The translations under genes and the position numbers were made by a program. A stretch of DNA of 64,000 bases from Streptomyces liliiviolaceus. GTDB lineage: Bacteria > Actinomycetota > Actinomycetes > Streptomycetales > Streptomycetaceae. Below the pieces are notes generated by a model, which saw nothing but the letters and a program-made list of their open reading frames with translations, did not search any database and was not told the DNA's origin. The DNA lies in the NCBI RefSeq assembly GCF_018070025.1, contig NZ_JAGPYQ010000001.1, positions 6,758,001 through 6,822,000 on the forward strand, in the 5' to 3' direction. Below, piece after piece: positions 34,456-42,635 of the stretch (positions are counted from its first letter, which is position 1; each line of letters opens with the position of its first letter).

Positions 34456-35121
34456 ATGACCAGCGTCGAAGAACCGGCAAGGCCGAACGGACGCATCCGT
34501 GACGCCGTCCGCACGAGGGCCGAGATCCTCGACGTGGCGACCCAGGAGTTCGCCCGGGCCGGCTACGACGGGGCCAGGGTCGACGAGATCGCCGCCCGCA
34601 CCCGCACCACGAAGCGGATGATCTATTACTACTTCGGCGGCAAGGAGCAGCTGTTCACCGCCGTGCTGGAGCGGTCGTACGGCGTGATCCGCGAGGCGGA
34701 GCAGGGGCTCGACGTCGAACATCTGGACCCGGTCGCGGCCATCAGGCGGCTGGCGGAGCTGACCTTCGACCACCACGAGGCGCACCCGGACTTCATCCGC
34801 CTGGTCAGCATCGAGAACATCCACGGGGCCGCGCACATCGCGGGCTCCGAGAAGCTCGGCAGGATCGGCTCGCCCGCGCTCGACGTGATCCGCCGCATCC
34901 TGGAGTCGGGTCGGGAGTCGGGCCTGTTCACGGCCGACGTCGACGCCGTGGACCTGCACGCGATGATCAGCTCGTTCTGCTTCTTCCGGGTCGCCAACCG
35001 GCACACCTTCGGCGCCCTGTTCGGCCGCGACCTGGTCGACCCCGCACAGCGTGAGCACTACCGAAGCATGCTCGGCGACATGGTCATCGCCTATCTGACG
35101 GCGGACCGCACGGCCGGCTGA
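34456..35121 (+). CDS. TetR-family transcriptional regulator
   Basis: A 221-residue repressor. The N-terminal helix-turn-helix is clear (VDEIAARTRTTKRMIYYYFGGKEQL at about 42-66, read in parts). The C-terminal ligand domain resembles the TetR_C_33-like group with HHEAHPDFIRLVSIEN. ATG at 34456 has AAGGA five bases upstream. It is divergent from the shikimate dehydrogenase gene and upstream of the transporter. Two similar 24-bp palindromes flank it, so it probably represses both units and responds to shikimate, quinate or protocatechuate. Confidence 0.9.
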   Translation: MTSVEEPARPNGRIRDAVRTRAEILDVATQEFARAGYDGARVDEIAARTRTTKRMIYYYFGGKEQLFTAVLERSYGVIREAEQGLDVEHLDPVAAIRRLAELTFDHHEAHPDFIRLVSIENIHGAAHIAGSEKLGRIGSPALDVIRRILESGRESGLFTADVDAVDLHAMISSFCFFRVANRHTFGALFGRDLVDPAQREHYRSMLGDMVIAYLTADRTAG

Positions 35122-35150
35122 GTATCGGCAAGATCCTTCGGCACGACCTC

Positions 35151-35219
35151 TTGACACCCGGGAAACGTCAGCGCAACATCCGTAGCCAAGCGCTACTAAC
35201 TACCCAGTGGGTTAATTAG
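35151..35219 (+). promoter_or_regulatory. Promoter and TetR-type operator 2 of the MHS transporter
   Basis: TTGACA (35151-35156), 17 bp, then CAACAT (35174-35179) make a good promoter. Operator 2 (35196-35219) keeps the outer CTAA and TTAG and the 24-bp length of operator 1, with 16 of 24 positions symmetric. It would sit just after the start of transcription. Confidence 0.6.
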
Positions 35220-35346
35220 CCGGGCAGCACCCGGCACGGCCGTCCCACCACCCCAGGGATCCGCCGCTTCTCCCCCGCCCGCTTCGCCGACGCCCCTCCT
35301 CCCGCTCACTCCGCTTACGTTGGAGTTCCCCCGAAGGAGCACCGCC

Positions 35347-36702
35347 GTGTCCGTCCCCGCAGCACCCCTCGACGCGCCACCGGGCCAGCCCAGGAAGGCC
35401 GCGACAGCCGCCTGGATCGGCAGCGCGCTGGAGTACTACGACTTCTTCATCTACGGCAGCGCGGCAGCGCTGATCTTCCCGGAGGTGTTCTTCGACGAGT
35501 CCGACCCGGCCACGGCGACCCTGCTGTCGCTGGCCACGTTCGGGGTCGCGTACGCGGCCCGCCCGGTCGGGGCCCTGTTCCTCGGGCACTTCGGCGACAA
35601 GGTCGGCCGCAAGAAGATCATGGTCTTCACGCTGATCCTGATGGGCCTGTCGACGTTCCTCATCGGCTGTCTGCCCACGCGCGACCAGGTCGGCACACTG
35701 GCGCCGGTCCTGCTGGTCCTGTGCCGGATCCTGCAGGGCATCTCGGCCGCCGGGGAGCAGGCCAGCGCCAACTCCATGTCGCTGGAACACGCGCCACCGG
35801 ACAAACGCGGCTTCTTCACCAGCTTCACGCTCAGCGGCACCCAGGGCGGCCAGCTGCTCGCCACGCTGGTGTTCATCCCGGTCGCCGCGATGCCCGAGGA
35901 CCAGTTGCTCGCCTGGGGCTGGCGCATCCCGTTCTGGATGAGCATCGCGGTCGCCGTCGTGGGGTACGTGATCCGGCGCACCCTCCAGGAGACGCCGACC
36001 TTCACGCAGCAGGCCGCCACCGAGGGCGTCGCGAAGATGCCCCTGGCCGTGCTGATGCGCGAGCACTGGGCGGACGTCCTGCGGGTGGTGGCGGCGGCCC
36101 TGGTCGCCTCGGTCAGCACGATCTTCACGGTGTGGGCGCTGGCGTACGCGACCAGTGACGCGGTCGGCATGGACCGCACGTCGATGCTGTGGGTGGGCGC
36201 GCTGGCCAACCTGGTCGCGCTCGGCGCGATCCCGCTGTGGGCCACCCTGTCCGACCGCATCGGCCGCCGCCCGGTCTTCCTGATCGGCGCCGCGGGCAGC
36301 GGCGTCATGATGTTCCTCTACCTGTGGGCCATCTCCACCGGCTCCTACCCGCTGGTCCTGGTCCTCGGCATCGTCACCTTCGGTGTCGTCTACAGCGCCG
36401 CGAACGGTGTCTGGCCGTCCTTCTACGGCGAGATGTTCTCCACCCGTGTCCGCCTGTCGGGCATGGCCATCGGCACGCAGATCGGCTTCGCGATAGCCGG
36501 TTTCGCGGTGACGTTCGCCGCGCAGATCGCGGGCCCGGACGGAGACGACTGGCTGTCGGTGGCCCTGTTCACGGCCGCGCTGTGCGTCCCCCCGGTGATC
36601 GCCGCACTGACGGCCCGAGAGACCCACAAGATCCCGACGGACCAACTGGGCGAGCGCACGGATCAGAAGTCACCGGACATCCTCACCCCGTCGGGCGTCT
36701 GA
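35347..36702 (+). CDS. MHS-family MFS transporter, shikimate permease-like
   Basis: A 451-residue proton symporter with about 12 membrane helices. The N-terminal GSALEYYDFFIYGSAAAL and the loop GHFGDKVGRKKIMV are hallmarks of the metabolite:H+ symporter family that includes ShiA. GTG at 35347 has AAGGAG seven bases upstream. It probably imports shikimate, quinate or a related carboxylate for the genes next door. Confidence 0.9.
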   Translation: MSVPAAPLDAPPGQPRKAATAAWIGSALEYYDFFIYGSAAALIFPEVFFDESDPATATLLSLATFGVAYAARPVGALFLGHFGDKVGRKKIMVFTLILMGLSTFLIGCLPTRDQVGTLAPVLLVLCRILQGISAAGEQASANSMSLEHAPPDKRGFFTSFTLSGTQGGQLLATLVFIPVAAMPEDQLLAWGWRIPFWMSIAVAVVGYVIRRTLQETPTFTQQAATEGVAKMPLAVLMREHWADVLRVVAAALVASVSTIFTVWALAYATSDAVGMDRTSMLWVGALANLVALGAIPLWATLSDRIGRRPVFLIGAAGSGVMMFLYLWAISTGSYPLVLVLGIVTFGVVYSAANGVWPSFYGEMFSTRVRLSGMAIGTQIGFAIAGFAVTFAAQIAGPDGDDWLSVALFTAALCVPPVIAALTARETHKIPTDQLGERTDQKSPDILTPSGV

Positions 36703-36718
36703 GACCCGCCGGTAACAC

Positions 36719-36768
36719 TTCAGCCCGTCCGGCGTTTGAGGACCGGGGGTTCGGGGGCTGGCCCCCGA
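36719..36768. terminator. Dispersed repeat and hairpin after the transporter
   Basis: CAGCCCGTCCGGCGTTTGAG (36721-36740) is a sequence type common in Streptomyces intergenic regions. It leads into a tight stem TCGGGGGC-TG-GCCCCCGA (36751-36768). It lies between two convergent genes and is a likely bidirectional terminator. Confidence 0.5.
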
Positions 36769-36852
36769 GTCAGTGACGGGACGGGTAGGGGCGGCGGGGG
36801 CGAAAACCCCTCGCCAGCCCCACCCAGCCCCTCCCCCGTCACCCCCGTCAGC

Positions 36853-38718
36853 TCAACTCCCCCCGGAGGTCAACGTGAGCCCAGGCTCCCCATAGGCATC
36901 CGCCGCCCCCAACACAGCGGTGAACACCCCCGCCCGCACCACGAGCCCCTCCCCCTCCCCCCACTCACACACCACACCCAACGGCTCCGCAGCCACAGCC
37001 CCGTACCGCACGGCGAACACATCGAGCCCCTCGGGCGAGTCCGCCGAGACCCCCACTTCCAGCGCACTGGTCGCCCGCACATGCCGCCACCCGGCGTCAG
37101 GGTCCCCGTACCCCCGAGGATCGGCGGCCAGCTCGAACGCGACCTGCTGCTGCGTGAGTTCGCTCCGCGCATCGAAGGTGTCCGCACCACCGCGCTGCGG
37201 ATGGGTGAGCCGCAGCTCCCCGACCGCCGCGACGAGCGGAAGGTCGGCCACCCGCCGGAACCGGTCGCCGTCGGCGGTGACGTACGGCATCCCCGCGAGC
37301 AGATACCGCTCCCCGCCGAGCCGTTCGACGATGACGGTCATCCACAGCCGCGTCCCGTCCGTGACGTACAACGACCGTACGTGGCGCAGCACATGGTCCC
37401 GCCCGACGACGGGCTTGGTCACGAGCTTGGCGGCGAGCCCACCGGCACGATGGTCCGCGACCCGCACCGCGCCCATCGGACGGCACAGCAGGAAACCGTC
37501 CGAGGCGAGGCCGACGACGGGCCCGAAACCGTGCTGCCGGTTGACGGCGGCCGCGATGAGCGCCGTACCGCCGGCCTCGATCACCGAGGGGGTCATCCGG
37601 TCGTCGAACGACACCGTGACCGTGCCGGAGCGCAGTTGATGGCAGGCGGGTGCCGTGCTCGGGGCGCGGTGCCAGCCCGGGGTGTCCTGGATCTGCCAGA
37701 CGAGCATGAACGCGAAGTGCCCGTCGACGCCTCCGTCGGCGCCGACCGCGTGCCGGCCCCAGCGCGAGTCCCCGGCGTAACGGCCGATGTCCGCGCCGAT
37801 ACGGCGCCCGAAGTACCGCAGCCCGAGCACCGACTCGAAGGCGGAGTGCTGCTCGCTGTAGCGCGGGCCGCCGATGTCGAAGCCGCTCCCGCAGACCCGC
37901 GCGTCGATGTACCGGGCGAGCGTGTCGCCGTCCTGGGCGAAGACCTCCTCGCCGCTGACCCGGTGGGCCTGGGCGAGGAAGGACAGGGAGATGGGCCCGT
38001 AGTTGTTGTCGTACGCGCCCCCGTGCTCGGGAGGCAGCGCCGCACCCCGGTCCCGTACGCGCCGGGCCCGGATCTCTTCCAGATACAGCCGCAGGGCCCG
38101 CTCGCGAACCGCCCCGCCCTCCTCGGGCGGAAGATGGCGGGCGAGCATCAGCCCGCCGACGACACAGCCGATGGCCTGGTTCGCGGCGTCCTGCGGGTTG
38201 AAGACCGTGGCCTCGGTCAGCCAGCGCCAGTAACCTCCTGCCACGCCGAGGAGTTCGCGGTACTGCTCGTCGTCGACGAGCCCGCCGGAGGACGCGTCGA
38301 GGACGTTGACGGCCTGGAGCAGCGCCCACACCGTGCTCGGCCAGTCCCCGATGGGATGCGCGCCGGGCTCCAGCACGTAACGGGCGTACGGGAGACCGGA
38401 GTCGCGTGCCGTCAGGTTCGGGTAGCCGGGGTTGTCCTCGGTGAAGACGCGCTCGCGCAGATGGAAGCCGAGGCTGCGGCGCACGGCCTCCGGCAGGCGC
38501 GGGTCCTTGGTGCGCTGCCAGGCGAGCGCGAGCAGGGAGGTGATGCCGAGCGAGGTGTCGCCGACGTCCTCGCCCGCGGCCGGGTTCTCAAGGTTGCCCT
38601 CGGGGGTGAGACGGGCCAGGGCCGTCGCCGTGACGCCGGTCAGGACGGCGTCGTACGCGGCCGGGTCGTCCGCGAGGTCGTGCAGCGGGCCGCGCTGGTG
38701 GAGGAGGTGCACGTGCAT
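36853..38718 (-). CDS. Uncharacterised 621-residue protein, ABC-importer partner
   Basis: I do not recognise the family with certainty. The first 330 residues look alpha-helical and rich in aromatic and acidic residues (YWRWLTEATVFNPQDAANQ, GGAYDNNYGPISLSFLAQ), recalling alpha/alpha-barrel carbohydrate-active enzymes. The last 290 look like beta-sandwich. There is no signal peptide, so it would act on an imported sugar. The ATG follows the permease stop with no gap (TAG-ATG), so it is translationally coupled to the importer. A cytoplasmic glycosidase or lyase for the imported substrate is a reasonable guess only. Confidence 0.8.
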   Translation of the reverse strand: MHVHLLHQRGPLHDLADDPAAYDAVLTGVTATALARLTPEGNLENPAAGEDVGDTSLGITSLLALAWQRTKDPRLPEAVRRSLGFHLRERVFTEDNPGYPNLTARDSGLPYARYVLEPGAHPIGDWPSTVWALLQAVNVLDASSGGLVDDEQYRELLGVAGGYWRWLTEATVFNPQDAANQAIGCVVGGLMLARHLPPEEGGAVRERALRLYLEEIRARRVRDRGAALPPEHGGAYDNNYGPISLSFLAQAHRVSGEEVFAQDGDTLARYIDARVCGSGFDIGGPRYSEQHSAFESVLGLRYFGRRIGADIGRYAGDSRWGRHAVGADGGVDGHFAFMLVWQIQDTPGWHRAPSTAPACHQLRSGTVTVSFDDRMTPSVIEAGGTALIAAAVNRQHGFGPVVGLASDGFLLCRPMGAVRVADHRAGGLAAKLVTKPVVGRDHVLRHVRSLYVTDGTRLWMTVIVERLGGERYLLAGMPYVTADGDRFRRVADLPLVAAVGELRLTHPQRGGADTFDARSELTQQQVAFELAADPRGYGDPDAGWRHVRATSALEVGVSADSPEGLDVFAVRYGAVAAEPLGVVCEWGEGEGLVVRAGVFTAVLGAADAYGEPGLTLTSGGS

Positions 38719-39627
38719 CTAGCCCTTCATACCGGAGGTGGCCAGGCCTTCCACGAGCCGCTTCTGGAAGATCAGGAAGCAGATGAGGGTGGGCAGCAGA
38801 GCGAGCGTCGACATGGCGAACATCGCGCCGTACGAGGAGCCGCTCGTCTGGTCCAGGAACAGGGTCAGGCCGAGGGGGACGGTGAACTTGTCGTTCTGCT
38901 GGAGGTAGACGAGCTGGTGCAGGAAATCGTCGTACGTCCAGATGAAGGTGAAGATCGTGGTGGTGATCAGCGCCGGTTTCATCAGGGGCAGGATGATCTT
39001 CCAGTAGATCTGGAAGGGGTTGGCGCCGTCCATCATGGCCGCCTGGTCCAGCTCGCGCGGGATGGACCGGATGAACTGGACCATGAGGAAGATGAAGAAG
39101 GCGTCCACCGCGAGGAACTTCGGCACGATCAGCGGCAGGAACGTGTTGATCCAGGTCAGGTTGTAGAAGATCGTGTACTGCGGGATCAGCACGGCCTGGG
39201 TGGGCAGCATCAGCGTGCCGAGCATGAGGCCGAACCAGATCTTCTTGCCGCGGAACTCGAAGCGCGCGAAGGCGTAGGCGGCCAGCGAGCAGGAGATGAC
39301 GTTCCCGATCACCGCGCCGATCGTGACGATCAGCGAGTTGGTGATGTAGAGGGAGAAGGAGTTGCCGGAGCCGCTCCAGCCCTCGGAGTAGTTCTCGGGG
39401 CGCAGCGAGCCGGGGACGAGCCCCGGCTGGGTGAAGATCTCCGTGTCGGGCTTCAGCGAGCTGCTCAGCATCCACAGCAGCGGATAGAGCATGACGATCG
39501 CCACGCCGATGAGCACGGTGTGGAGGAAGACGCGGCGCGATCCGGTGGCCGAACGCAGCTTCCGCAGCGGCTGCTTCGGGTTCCGCGGCGCCGGCTTCGA
39601 GGGCCGGGTCGGGGTGATGGCGGACAT
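38719..39627 (-). CDS. Carbohydrate ABC transporter permease (MalG type)
   Basis: A 302-residue inner-membrane permease with about six helices and the EAA loop QAAMMDGANPFQIYWKIILP, by which it contacts the ATPase. The N-terminal tail is basic. It pairs with the permease at 39734-40711. As in most Streptomyces sugar importers no ATPase gene is present; a shared MsiK-type ATPase encoded elsewhere is expected. Confidence 0.92.
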   Translation of the reverse strand: MSAITPTRPSKPAPRNPKQPLRKLRSATGSRRVFLHTVLIGVAIVMLYPLLWMLSSSLKPDTEIFTQPGLVPGSLRPENYSEGWSGSGNSFSLYITNSLIVTIGAVIGNVISCSLAAYAFARFEFRGKKIWFGLMLGTLMLPTQAVLIPQYTIFYNLTWINTFLPLIVPKFLAVDAFFIFLMVQFIRSIPRELDQAAMMDGANPFQIYWKIILPLMKPALITTTIFTFIWTYDDFLHQLVYLQQNDKFTVPLGLTLFLDQTSGSSYGAMFAMSTLALLPTLICFLIFQKRLVEGLATSGMKG

Positions 39628-39649
39628 GGGATGGAAGGCTCCTCGCTCG

Positions 39650-39735
39650 GACGTCGGTCCGTCGTCGGTCGGACGTCGACCGCCGGTCGTCGTCGGACGT
39701 CAGTCGTCATCGGTCGTCATCGGTCATCGGTCGTC
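39650..39735. repeat. Degenerate GTCGTCATCGGTC repeat between the permease genes
   Basis: The 106-bp gap between the two permease genes is mostly short repeats built from CGTCGG, GGTCGTCATC and GTCATCGGTC units. It ends at the stop of the upstream permease, whose ribosome-binding environment it does not disturb. Confidence 0.7.
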
Positions 39736-40711
39736 AGTCGTCGTAGTGGACCCAGTAGCGGCTGGCGATGAAGTTGACCGCCGTGAACCCGGCGATGACC
39801 AGGAACAGCACCCAGGCGAGCGCCGAGGCGTATCCCATCTGGAGGTCGGTGAAGCCCTTCTTGTACAGGTAGAGGCTGTACAGCATGGTCGAGTTGAGGG
39901 GTCCGCCGGAGCCGTTGCTGATGACGAAGGCGGGGGTGAACGTCTTGAACGCGTCGATGATCTGCAGGACCACGTTGAAGAAGACGATCGGCGTCAGCAG
40001 CGGCAGGGTGATCCGGAAGAACCGCGTGACGGGTGTGACGCCGTCGATCGCGGCCGCCTCGTACACGTCCTTGGGCAGTTGCTTGAGGCCGGCGAGGAAG
40101 ATGACCATCGGGGTGCCGAACTGCCAGACAGCCAGCAGGATCAGCGTGTAGATCGCGGTGTCGGGGCTGGAGATCCAGTCCTGGCCCTCGATGCCGAACC
40201 AGGCGAGGAAGTCGTTGAAGAGGCCGTCGCCGCCGAAGACCTGCCGCCACACGATGGCGATGGCCACCGCGCCGCCGAGCAGGGACGGCAGATAGAAGGC
40301 GGCCCGGTACAGACCGATGCCCCGCAGATCGCGGTTGAGCAGCATCGCCACACCCAGGGCGAGGGCCAGCTTCAGCGGCACCGAGACGACGACGTACAGC
40401 AGCGTGGCGTGCACCGAGTCCCAGAAGACCGGGTCCTGGGTGAACATCTTGTCGTAGTTGTCCACCCCGACCCACCGCGCGGGCGTCAGCAGGTCGAAGT
40501 CGGTGAAGGACAGATACAGCGAGGCCAGCATCGGATAGACCGTCAGCCCGAACAGGCCGATGAACCAGGGGGCCAGGAAGGCGTACGGCCACCAGCCGCC
40601 GCCCCGCCGTCTGGCGAGGCGGCGGCGCATACGGTCACGCTCCCGCTGGTCGGACGGGGTCGCAGGAGCAGCCTGCTCCTCGACGACCTCGCCACTCTTC
40701 GCAACGGTCAT
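39734..40711 (-). CDS. Carbohydrate ABC transporter permease (MalF type)
   Basis: A 325-residue permease with a basic N-terminus, about six helices and the EAA loop EAAAIDGVTPVTRFFRITLP. ATG at 40711 lies eight bases after GGGAG; another ATG at 40717 is in frame but too close to that site. It is separated from the binding-protein gene by a 200-bp repeat-rich stretch. Confidence 0.92.
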   Translation of the reverse strand: MTVAKSGEVVEEQAAPATPSDQRERDRMRRRLARRRGGGWWPYAFLAPWFIGLFGLTVYPMLASLYLSFTDFDLLTPARWVGVDNYDKMFTQDPVFWDSVHATLLYVVVSVPLKLALALGVAMLLNRDLRGIGLYRAAFYLPSLLGGAVAIAIVWRQVFGGDGLFNDFLAWFGIEGQDWISSPDTAIYTLILLAVWQFGTPMVIFLAGLKQLPKDVYEAAAIDGVTPVTRFFRITLPLLTPIVFFNVVLQIIDAFKTFTPAFVISNGSGGPLNSTMLYSLYLYKKGFTDLQMGYASALAWVLFLVIAGFTAVNFIASRYWVHYDD

Positions 40712-40783
40712 GCTCATCTCTCCCTGACCCTCTCCCGGTCTTCCAGTACTGCGAAGCAACTCGGCCGGCAGCAGCGCCCTCTT

Positions 40784-40919
40784 GGGGGCGCGGGGAACGG
40801 CGCAGTCTTTAGGGGCGCGGGGAACTGCGCGATCAGCCACAGCGGACCCGCAGCTCCAAGCGGCCCACCCCAAGCGGCCCACCCCAAGCGACCCACCCCG
40901 AGCGACCCACCCCGAGCGG
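40784..40919. repeat. Dispersed-repeat copies and a 14-bp tandem repeat inside the ABC operon
   Basis: Two direct copies of the GGGGCGCGGGGAAC element (40784-40804 and 40811-40831) are followed by four 14-base units of AAGCGGCCCACCCC type (40858-40913) and a partial fifth. They fill the gap between the binding-protein gene and the first permease. Confidence 0.8.
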
Positions 40920-40924
40920 CAGCG

Positions 40925-42256
40925 CTACCCCTCAAGAATCCCCGCGGACTGATCGAAGAACGCCCCGAGCTGCGCCTTGATCGACTTCTTCCCGAACGCC
41001 ACCGCCAGGTTCGACTGGAACAACAGATCCCAGATCTGGTCGGCCCCCTGCGGCGGAGGCGCGGGCGCCGCGAGCGCATCGCTCGCCTTCCCGACCCGCT
41101 GCGCGATGTAGTCCGCGTTGGCCATGTTCAGCTTGTCCGTCTCGGTCAGCCCCGAGGCGATCAGCCCCCGCGCCTTCTCCGTCGGCGGAATCCCCCGCAG
41201 CAGCTGCATGTCCTTGATCGCGGTCTCGTCCTGCGCGAAGTACGACATGATCTTCACCGAGTCGGCGACCTTCTTGCTGGCCTTCGTCGCGCTCAGCAGC
41301 ACACCGCCGTTGACGAAGTTGCCCTCGCGGGCCCCCGAGAAGTCGCCCTGCGGGGTGGGCAGGAAGTCGAGCTGCGCGTCGGTGATGGAACCGCCCGCGC
41401 CGTAGACACCGGAGTCGAAGGTGAACAGCGCCTTGCCGATGACGACCGCGTTCTTGGTGAGGTCGTTGTGCGCGGCGGAAGTGATCGCCGGCGGCGGCGA
41501 GGCGTTGGCCTTGCGCATCTCCGCCCAGTACTCCCACCACTCCTGGAGGGTGTCCGCGGTGAAGCCGAGCTTCTTGCCGTCCTCGGTGAAGAAGGTCTCG
41601 CCCTTCTCCCGCGCGAAGACCTCGAAGCACTGGAGGGTGGAGCCACCGCCGTCGTCGACACCGTAGATCTTGCCGCCGCTCTTCTTGTGGACGTCGGTGC
41701 CGATCTTCTTCAGGTCGGCCCAGGTCCATTCGCGGTCGGGCAGCTCCAGGCCGAGCTTCTCAAGACCGGTGCGGTTGACGGTGAGCTGGTTGACGCCGAT
41801 GCCGGACGGCACGCCGTAGAGCTTGCCGTCGACGGTGCCCGCGGCGAGGAGCGTCTTGGAGAAACCGGTGAGGTCCAGGCTCTTGCCGACGTACGAGTCG
41901 ATCGGGGCGAGGACACCCTTGCGGGCGTACTGGGCGACCAGCGCGGTGTCCATCTGCAGCAGGTCGGGGGCGCTGCCGCCGGCGATGTTGGTGTTGAACT
42001 TGTCGAAGTACCCGTCGTAGCCGGAGTAGGTCGGCCGGATCTTGATCTTCGGGTTCTTCTTCTGGAAGGCGGCGAGCACCTTCTTGTAGGCCGCGTGCCG
42101 GTCGTCGCTGCCCCACCAGATCATGGTCAGGTCGCTGCTGGTGCTGCCGGCGCCGGTGCCTCCGCTGCAGGCGCTCAGCGAGGTTCCGAGCGCTCCGGCG
42201 ACCGCGATGCCGCTCGCGGAGCGGAACAGGGTTCTGCGCGAGATCTGGTGACCCAC
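40925..42256 (-). CDS. Sugar ABC transporter substrate-binding lipoprotein
   Basis: A 443-residue extracellular binding protein of the MalE/family-1 type. The N-terminus ISRRTLFRSASG looks like a Tat signal and LSAC is the lipobox. MIWWGSDDRHAAYKKVLAAF and GSAPDLLQMDTALVAQYA are typical of the family. GTG at 42256 has AGGAGG five bases upstream. It opens the importer operon and has its own promoter near 42592-42635. The sugar is unknown. Confidence 0.92.
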   Translation of the reverse strand: MGHQISRRTLFRSASGIAVAGALGTSLSACSGGTGAGSTSSDLTMIWWGSDDRHAAYKKVLAAFQKKNPKIKIRPTYSGYDGYFDKFNTNIAGGSAPDLLQMDTALVAQYARKGVLAPIDSYVGKSLDLTGFSKTLLAAGTVDGKLYGVPSGIGVNQLTVNRTGLEKLGLELPDREWTWADLKKIGTDVHKKSGGKIYGVDDGGGSTLQCFEVFAREKGETFFTEDGKKLGFTADTLQEWWEYWAEMRKANASPPPAITSAAHNDLTKNAVVIGKALFTFDSGVYGAGGSITDAQLDFLPTPQGDFSGAREGNFVNGGVLLSATKASKKVADSVKIMSYFAQDETAIKDMQLLRGIPPTEKARGLIASGLTETDKLNMANADYIAQRVGKASDALAAPAPPPQGADQIWDLLFQSNLAVAFGKKSIKAQLGAFFDQSAGILEG

Positions 42257-42446
42257 CGGGTCCTCCTGAAGGTGCGTAACGGATCCCCTGGCCGTCGAGC
42301 GGCTCGGGTCTTTGTCCCTGGGGTGAGGCCTTCCGGCGTGCGGCCTCGCCCGGCCGCATCGCTCTGACGAGTGGGGGTCCCCGGTCCGGGGCCCGTCGTC
42401 ACATCCGCGTGGTCCGCCGGGAGAGCGGGCGGGTCGGCGCCCGGGT

Positions 42447-42481
42447 GGGGCGCCTCCCGGCCGAAGGCTCGGGGAGGGGAT
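42447..42481. repeat. Dispersed CCTCCCGGCCGAAGGC hairpin element
   Basis: A sequence with a CTCCC / GGGAG stem around GGCCGAAGGCTCG. A close relative lies at 44113-44144, on the other side of the ROK gene. Such elements are frequent between Streptomyces genes. The remaining 375 bp between the binding-protein gene and the ROK gene shows no gene. Confidence 0.55.
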
Positions 42482-42591
42482 GGGGCGACAGGCCTTTGAG
42501 GCCGCAACCGCACGAGCGCGCCCTCGCACGGCTGCCGTACGTCGTGTACGGCGGGACGCCTCACCCAGGGCCGGGTCCCGCCGGCCATGGA

Positions 42592-42635
42592 AAGCGCTTG
42601 TCCGGACATTGGCAGACCCGCGGCTGACCCGTCAA
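42592..42635 (-). promoter_or_regulatory. Promoter and AAGCGCTT operator of the ABC importer
   Basis: On the minus strand TTGACG (42630-42635) and CAATGT (42606-42611) are 18 bp apart. The palindrome AAGCGCTT (42592-42599) follows, at about the transcription start. This is a good site for a sugar-responsive repressor, possibly the adjacent ROK protein or a LacI-family protein. Confidence 0.5.

Noticed and set aside
36736..39771. Plus-strand frame of about 1010 codons over the importer genes
   Set aside because: Antisense shadow of the permease and the 621-residue protein; composition is Gly/Asp/Glu/His-rich without any family.
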